A DNA stretch of 64,000 bases from JAZDEY01 sp043808325 [NCBI: Candidatus Eiseniibacteriota bacterium] (GTDB lineage: Bacteria > Arandabacterota > Arandabacteria > Arandabacterales). Below the pieces are notes generated by a model. That model searched no databases. It was not told where the DNA came from and worked only from the letters and a program-made list of their open reading frames with translations. The translations under genes and the position numbers were made by a program. This document shows, in pieces, positions 59,518 to 64,000 of the stretch; position 1 is the stretch's first letter, and every line of letters starts with the position of its first letter. The DNA is taken from contig JAZDEY010000059.1 in the NCBI GenBank assembly GCA_043808325.1, positions 61,753 to 125,752 on the forward strand, in the 5' to 3' direction.

Positions 59518-60737
59518 TGTCTTGCCAGTTCCTCCTGATGACGCCATCTTCCCCTAACAAGGCCCTCTTGCGCAAGCCTGTCGAGCAGGGCGTGCTCGCT
59601 TTCCGAAAGAAACCTCGGCAACGTGCCGGCAAGCGGCGTGCCCGGCAGTGGCATAAAGAAGTGCAGATTGAAGGTCGCGCCAACGCGCCTCAGCCGCTCC
59701 ATCAGCGCGAAGGTCGCTTGCCGATCTTCGCTCTCTTCCTCCGGGAAGCCCAACACGAGATCGACCGCAGGTTCCAGGCCCGCAGCCGCCACGACCCTTG
59801 AGGCCCGCTCAATGGCCTCCACGGTGTGACCCCTCGCCACGAGATCCAGGATTCGCTCGCTCCCCGACTGCCCCCCGATCACAAGCTTACGATTGGAAAC
59901 GTACTTCTTGAGAACCGCTACGGCCTCCGGGGTCACGTAGTCCGGCCGTATTTCCGAAGGAAAAGAACCCAGAAAGATCCTGCCGCCATCGGCAGCCAGG
60001 CTCGCCCGCCTCAAGAGCTCTTCCAGTGCCTCGCAGTTGGGCACGGCCGGGGCCTCCGATCGGTAACCCAGAGCATTTGGGAGCAGGAGCCTTATGTCCT
60101 TCATACCGCGGCGGGCATAGATCGAGACAATCTCTTCGATCGCCGCTGGAGTCCTGAATCTCTCCCGGTGGCCGAAGATCCTCGGGGTCTGGCAGTAAGT
60201 GCACCTCCAGCGGCACCCTCTGCCGATCTCAAGGTGTGCCCGGAAGGTAAAGCGCCGAGGCAAAGGCGGAAAGTCGCTGAGCTCCGTCGGCCCCGGCCCG
60301 CGCAATACTCGCTCTGCGTGTGGCCCGACCACGCCGTCCGCGATTGCTCCGTCGGCGATCGCTCGAATTACTTCCTCCCCCTCACCGACGCAGCAGTAGT
60401 CGAACCCTGCCGCGAGCGTACCCACGGGATCAGCCGTGGGGTGCGGTCCTCCACAGATGCTCCGGAAGGCGCCCGATCGCCGCATGTGCGCGAGCGTCTT
60501 TGAAGTATGCAGCATGCCCTCGGTCATCGAAGACATGCAGACCCATTCGGTCGCCACGTGCGGTGAGTCAAAATCCAACTTGCGAGCCTCGGCCGGGCGC
60601 ACTACGCGCAGTGAGATTCCGCGCTCCTCGATCCGGTCTTCGAGCGCGGCAATCAGGGACGCGGTCGCAGTGCGGTTCAAGCGGTCGGCGACGAAGGTGA
60701 ATCTCAGTTTTGGTTTCACGCGATTAACATGCCGCAC
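59481..60737 (-). CDS. B12-binding-domain radical SAM protein (TIGR04013/MJ_1487 type)
   Basis: 418 residues. An N-terminal cobalamin-binding-like domain (about 1-140) is followed by the radical SAM motif C-x3-C-x2-C in LEIGRGCRWRCTYCQTPRIFGH near 172. Further motifs are RRGMKDIRLLLPNALGYRS near 210, FLGSFPSEIRPDYVTPEAV near 255, VIGGQSGSERIL near 287 and DLVLGFPEEESEDRQ near 327. The family typically sits beside DUF4416, as here, where the genes overlap. The product is unknown. GTG at 60737; a GTG six codons later is also possible. Confidence 0.88.
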   Translation of the reverse strand: MRHVNRVKPKLRFTFVADRLNRTATASLIAALEDRIEERGISLRVVRPAEARKLDFDSPHVATEWVCMSSMTEGMLHTSKTLAHMRRSGAFRSICGGPHPTADPVGTLAAGFDYCCVGEGEEVIRAIADGAIADGVVGPHAERVLRGPGPTELSDFPPLPRRFTFRAHLEIGRGCRWRCTYCQTPRIFGHRERFRTPAAIEEIVSIYARRGMKDIRLLLPNALGYRSEAPAVPNCEALEELLRRASLAADGGRIFLGSFPSEIRPDYVTPEAVAVLKKYVSNRKLVIGGQSGSERILDLVARGHTVEAIERASRVVAAAGLEPAVDLVLGFPEEESEDRQATFALMERLRRVGATFNLHFFMPLPGTPLAGTLPRFLSESEHALLDRLAQEGLVRGRWRHQEELARQWSSDRGETSPK

Positions 60738-60809
60738 TCCGTTTGATACTGTAGCAGGCGAGACCTCCAGGCGTCAATGCGCTTAAGCGTGCAACTGCCG
60801 GTCGAAGGC

Positions 60810-60838
60810 TTGACTCGCGGCCGGGTCTGAGATAGTAT
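60810..60838 (+). promoter_or_regulatory. Sigma-70-type promoter of the acyl-CoA dehydrogenase gene
   Basis: TTGACT and TAGTAT are separated by exactly 17 bases, 46 bases upstream of the ATG. Each box matches the consensus at five of six positions. It lies in the divergent gap between two genes, where a promoter is needed. Confidence 0.65.
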
Positions 60839-60884
60839 TTGTCCACTCTGAGTTTCGGCACACTCCGGAATCGAAGCAGGGGGA

Positions 60885-62048
60885 ATGACTTTGGACTACA
60901 ATCTCACTGAGGCGCAAAGGGAGCTGGCGGCAACGGCGAGAAAGATCGCGGAAGAGCATATGAAGCCGGTCCGACAGCAGTACGACGAAGAAGAAACCTT
61001 CCCGTGGGATATCGTTAAGGTGCTCGGCGCTAGCGGCCTTTGCGGTGCTTATATCCCAAGAGAATACGGCGGCGGCGGCATGGGAGTGTTCGAGCTGGTC
61101 CTTATCGTCGAGGAACTCTCAAGGGTGGACGGCGGGATCGCGCTCTGCCTCGCCGGATCGGCACTCGGGGCCTACCCCATTCTGCTGGGGGGAAGCAGCG
61201 ATCAGAAGGCAAGGTACCTGCCGCCGATCGCGCGGGGCGAGAAACTGGCTGCCTTCGCGCTTACCGAGCATGAGGCCGGAAGCGACGCGACAGCCTTGAG
61301 GACCTCGGCCGAGAAACAAGGTGACTCATACGTCCTGAACGGCACCAAGTGCTTTATCACCAATGGCGGCGAGGCTGAGATCTACTCCGTTATGGTGGTG
61401 ACCGACAAGACCAAGGGCGCGCGCGGTATATCCGCCTTCGTGGTAGAGAAGGGAACGCCCGGTTTTACCTTCGGCAAGAAAGAGAGAAAACTTGGAATCA
61501 GGGCGTCGGCCACCCGGGAATTGATCTTTGAGAACTGCCGTGTCCCTGCGGCCAACCTGATCGGCAAGGAGGGCATGGGCCTCATCTGGGCCCTGAGGAC
61601 CTTCGACTCGACACGGCCGGGAGTTGCCGCACAGGCCTTGGGGATCGCAACGGGCGCTCTTGAGGAAGCTGTATCCTATGCCAGGACGCGGATCCAGTTT
61701 GGAGAGGCGATCACCTCAAAACAGGCAATCCAGCATATGCTCGCCGATATGGCCACCGAAGTTGAGGCTGCCCGCGCTCTGCTCTATGCGACGGCGCGGA
61801 TGATCGACAGCACCAAGCAGAGGACCACAAGGGAATCCGCGATGGCCAAGCTCTACGCTTCAGACGTGGCCGTGCGCGTTACCACCAAGGCAATCCAGAT
61901 CTTCGGCGGCAGAGGCTATATGCACGACTACCCCGTCGAGAAGATGATGCGGGATGCCAAGATAACGCAGATCTATGAAGGCACCAGTGAGATTCAGCGG
62001 AACGAGATCGCCCTGGCCCTGATCAAGGAGGCCGCAGCGAGAGCCTAG
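60885..62048 (+). CDS. Acyl-CoA dehydrogenase
   Basis: FAD-dependent oxidation of acyl-CoA, feeding electrons to ETF. 387 residues: the signature AFALTEHEAGSDATALRTSA near 122, YVLNGTKCFITNGGEAEIYSVM near 150, LGIRASATRELIFENCRVP near 205, RIQFGEAITSKQAIQHMLADMA near 265 and the C-terminal catalytic IYEGTSEIQRNEIA near 363 with the active-site Glu. It is a short-chain/butyryl-type enzyme by length. ATG at 60885 with CAGGGGG upstream. Confidence 0.94.
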   Translation: MTLDYNLTEAQRELAATARKIAEEHMKPVRQQYDEEETFPWDIVKVLGASGLCGAYIPREYGGGGMGVFELVLIVEELSRVDGGIALCLAGSALGAYPILLGGSSDQKARYLPPIARGEKLAAFALTEHEAGSDATALRTSAEKQGDSYVLNGTKCFITNGGEAEIYSVMVVTDKTKGARGISAFVVEKGTPGFTFGKKERKLGIRASATRELIFENCRVPAANLIGKEGMGLIWALRTFDSTRPGVAAQALGIATGALEEAVSYARTRIQFGEAITSKQAIQHMLADMATEVEAARALLYATARMIDSTKQRTTRESAMAKLYASDVAVRVTTKAIQIFGGRGYMHDYPVEKMMRDAKITQIYEGTSEIQRNEIALALIKEAAARA

Positions 62049-62548
62049 CGTTGCTTCCCGTTCAGGATGACTTCACGCCGCTTGATGGAGTTCTTCAGGT
62101 CGTCCAGGAGGTCGCACACCGAGTCCAAATCCTCGGAAGAAATCCCCGCTCCTCCCTCGATATCGATCGCAGCAAGCGCCTGATTGACGTGACCGACCCG
62201 CTCCAGGATCGCTGCGTCCAGAATCACCACCTGGCCGCTGACGCCGTGTTGGACGGTTCGCGAAGGCATTCGCTCATCGAAGGCGGTCTCCGCAATGTCC
62301 TGGGCAAGGCTTTCCGCCTTCTCCTCGATCACGTCCAGCCCGGACATGATGTCCGGCTCGAACTCGCCGCCGGCGACGCGTCTGATTCTCGAGACCGTTG
62401 CAACCGCCTCGCTCAGTTTGGCGAGTACTTCCTCGGAGAAGATTCTGTCGGTTCGGTGAGCCGCCTTCGAGCAGGAATAGCCTCGGTAGCCCGGCATCGC
62501 CTGCGCCAGATGGGATGCGCCGCGAGGCGCCTGCTTCACGTGAGTCAT
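62045..62548 (-). CDS. Hypothetical helical protein
   Basis: 167 residues, convergent with the acyl-CoA dehydrogenase gene (4-base overlap). The N-terminus carries MPGYRGYSCSKAAHRTDR, after which the protein is mostly alpha-helical with heptad-like stretches (VLAKLSEAVATVSRI, GLDVIEEKAESLAQDIAETA, SEDLDSVCDLLDDLKNSIKRRE), so a coiled-coil or four-helix bundle is likely. I recognise no family. It is divergent from the DNA methyltransferase gene. Confidence 0.65.
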   Translation of the reverse strand: MTHVKQAPRGASHLAQAMPGYRGYSCSKAAHRTDRIFSEEVLAKLSEAVATVSRIRRVAGGEFEPDIMSGLDVIEEKAESLAQDIAETAFDERMPSRTVQHGVSGQVVILDAAILERVGHVNQALAAIDIEGGAGISSEDLDSVCDLLDDLKNSIKRREVILNGKQR

Positions 62549-62672
62549 GCCATCCTCCTTCGTGTCCTTAGGACAGCATAGCTATCGGGACAGCGAAGCC
62601 AGACTTAAGAGAAAATTGCGGGTTGCAGGGTCGGCGGCCAAGAAGGTAAGATTAGCCGGGCGGATACCAAAC

Positions 62673-63452
62673 ATGGACCCGATCGAACTCGGCAGAATCT
62701 ACAACATGGACTGTGTGAAGGGGATGCAGCGCGTTCCCGACGCAACGATTGATCTTGTCGTGACCGATCCTCCCTTCGCGATCAAGTTTAAGGCCAAGCG
62801 GGCCAACTACCATAGGACGGCGTCTCGTGTGCTCGAAGGCTATAACGAGATCTCAGGCGCAGATTACTACGCGTTCACTATTTCCTGGATGAGCGAGGTC
62901 TTCCGGATACTCAAGGAATCCGGCAGCATGTACGTCTTCTCGGGATGGAACAATCTTAAGGATATCCTGAATGCCCTCGATGCCGCGGGGTTCACCACCG
63001 TCAATCACATCGTCTGGAAGTATCAGTTTGGAGTTGTGACCAAGCGCAGATTCGTGTGCTCTCATTACCACTGCCTCTATGTCTGCAAGAATGAGAAGCG
63101 GCGCAGGTTCTTTCCCTACGCACGGTACGGAAAGCAAGAGAGAGACGCCGAAGGCCGAAGCTTGCATTACCGGGACAAGGAAGATGTCTGGACCATAAAG
63201 CGTGAATACTGGCACGGAGACGAGAAAACCCCCACCAAGCTCCCCTTGGAGATCATTGAGAAGATCCTCAAGTACTCAAGCGAGGAAGGCGATGTCGTCC
63301 TCGATCCCTTCCTCGGCTCGGGGCAGGTTGCTGTGGTGAGCAAGATGCTGAAGAGGCAGTATATCGGCTTCGAGATCGTGAAGGAGTACTTCGAATTCGC
63401 CCGCGAAAGGCTCGAGAGCGGCCGCTACCGCATCCCGGTATCCCGTGGTTGA
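62673..63452 (+). CDS. Orphan site-specific DNA methyltransferase, beta class
   Basis: About 259 residues from ATG 62673: IYNMDCVKGMQRVPDATIDLVVTDPPFAIKF with the DPPF motif near 33, then YYAFTISWMSEVFRILKESGSMYVFSGW, a short central recognition part, KTPTKLPLEIIEKILKYSSEEGDVVLDPFLGSGQVAVVSKMLKRQYIGFEI near 192-240 (by parts) with the SAM motif PFLGSG. Motif order DPPF before FLGSG is the beta class, giving N6-adenine or N4-cytosine methylation. No restriction gene is beside it, so it is an orphan regulator-type or relic methyltransferase. The start is inferred from homology; the longer frame upstream lacks a good ribosome site. Confidence 0.85.
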   Translation: MDPIELGRIYNMDCVKGMQRVPDATIDLVVTDPPFAIKFKAKRANYHRTASRVLEGYNEISGADYYAFTISWMSEVFRILKESGSMYVFSGWNNLKDILNALDAAGFTTVNHIVWKYQFGVVTKRRFVCSHYHCLYVCKNEKRRRFFPYARYGKQERDAEGRSLHYRDKEDVWTIKREYWHGDEKTPTKLPLEIIEKILKYSSEEGDVVLDPFLGSGQVAVVSKMLKRQYIGFEIVKEYFEFARERLESGRYRIPVSRG

Positions 63453-63866
63453 GCCGCCTCCTGGAAATCGGATCGAAACCGGGTGACACAATCCCGATTT
63501 ATTCACCTGTGGTCTTGGCTGCGGTCTTCGAGCGGCCGCCGCGCGATCATGGTCTTGCCGGTTCCTTGAGGACCAGTCATCAGTGTGTCGTGGACGCAAT
63601 GCGGTATCCTTTGAGTGTGAACCGGTGGCGACCCTCTTATGAGAGAACACTACCCCACCCTTCGCTTTCCTATATCTCGGAAGACGAACAGGGGAACCCG
63701 GGATCATGCGCACCCCGAGGAACCCCAAGGGCAAAGTCACCCACCCGGCCTGTCGTTGGGCACTAGCTATCTATACGTCTGCGCTAGCGAGAGGAAAGTG
63801 ATCTCATATTCAGAGGACTATCGACTTGTTTGTCTAAGATGCGCCTCAGGAGAATCCGGAAGTGCG
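63453..63866. other. Gene-free, degenerate stretch after the orphan methyltransferase
   Basis: No intact gene. It holds the short ATPase relic described separately (63503-63604). The rest shows only overlapping open frames without start signals or family likeness, as expected for decayed or mobile DNA next to the repeat array. Confidence 0.45.
63503..63604 (-). pseudogene. Relic of a ComM/YifB-like ATPase
   Basis: In one minus-strand frame, 34 codons read PHCVHDTLMTGPQGTGKTMI, then ARRPLE before a stop. HDTLMTGPQGTGKTM closely resembles the Walker A region of the Mg-chelatase-like ComM family (GHNLLMIGPPGTGKTM). Nothing else of the gene can be followed on either side, so it is a fragment. 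Confidence 0.35.
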
Positions 63867-63957
63867 GATTTCGGAGATAATTGACCACCGATTTCGGAAA
63901 TAATTGACCACTGATTTCGGAGCAAAATGACCAGTGATTTCGGTTTTAATTGACCAC
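63867..63957 (+). mobile_element. Four 23-bp direct repeats, probable end of an IS21-family element
   Basis: Four units starting GATTTCGG and ending TGACCAC or TGACCAG begin at 63867, 63890, 63913 and 63936, a 23-base period. After them TTTTGGGGGGAGTCC leads to GGTGGTCACTTTGGACCGAAAC, a partial inverted copy. Multiple terminal repeats of this kind, with TGACCACTTT, are typical of IS21-family elements. The transposase genes (istA, istB) would lie beyond position 64000. The assignment rests on the pattern only. Confidence 0.6.
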
Positions 63958-64000
63958 TTTTGGGGGGAGTCCGAAACAGGTGGTCACTTTGGACCGAAAC

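Overview
The window looks like a chromosome segment of an uncultured, GC-rich, Gram-negative-type bacterium of the FCB superphylum (the assemblage with Fermentibacteria, Eisenbacteria, Zixibacteria, WOR-3 and similar candidate phyla). The basis is: several secreted proteins ending in the same FlgD-like/type IX-like sorting domain (WDG..D..G....GVY......K.LLR), LPS-type sugar genes (gmhA, rfbD, rmlA-like), a four-subunit pyruvate:ferredoxin oxidoreductase, and a bacterial gene pair for archaeal-type lipid chemistry (GGGP synthase plus geranylgeranyl reductase). The phylum is an inference; no rRNA is present.

Layout. 1-24.2 kb is a dense housekeeping run, almost all on the minus strand: prs, tRNA-Gln, tandem-domain SpoVG, ispE, a UbiA-type prenyltransferase, udk, a small transporter, gmhA, rfbD, an rmlA-like nucleotidyltransferase, GGGP synthase, geranylgeranyl reductase, a small ferredoxin, alaS, recX, recA, thpR, cinA, pgpA, the por operon (including an unlisted 26-codon ORF), recR, ybaB, dnaX, SRP RNA, tRNA-Ala, a cyclophilin-like protein and malic enzyme. 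Start/stop overlaps of 1-14 nt are common, so translational coupling looks like the rule here.

24.4-32.05 kb is an accessory cassette of eight tightly coupled minus-strand genes: a 51-residue small protein, an ORF6N-domain protein, a type III-like DNA methyltransferase (Mod), a TcmP-like protein, a spore-photoproduct-lyase-like radical SAM enzyme, a Res-like helicase without its nuclease domain, and two paralogous TnsA-like PD-(D/E)XK nucleases, the last with a C-terminal membrane segment. I read it as an undescribed, split type III-like restriction/defence system and rate it the main novelty. It is bounded by two tRNA-Ser genes and tadA.

33-47.6 kb holds a relic of IS21-like terminal repeats, secreted proteins (M23-like peptidase, beta-propeller lipoprotein, 1712-residue M6 protease with FG-GAP repeats), a membrane glycosyltransferase with TPRs, a beta-helix protein, tRNA-Arg, two more tRNA-Ser and two TPR lipoproteins. 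All four serine anticodons (GGA, CGA, GCU, UGA) occur in this window.

47.6-63.4 kb returns to core functions: lysC, a MacAB-type exporter, a bacterial eRF1-like protein, pcm, galT, pyk, a secreted alpha-hairpin protein preceded by four tandem 19-20-bp repeats, a DMT transporter, DUF4416, a B12-binding radical SAM protein, an acyl-CoA dehydrogenase, an unknown protein and an orphan DNA methyltransferase. The last 500 bases hold an ATPase relic and four 23-bp direct repeats that resemble an IS21-family end; the same unit recurs twice, inverted, at 33.54 kb.
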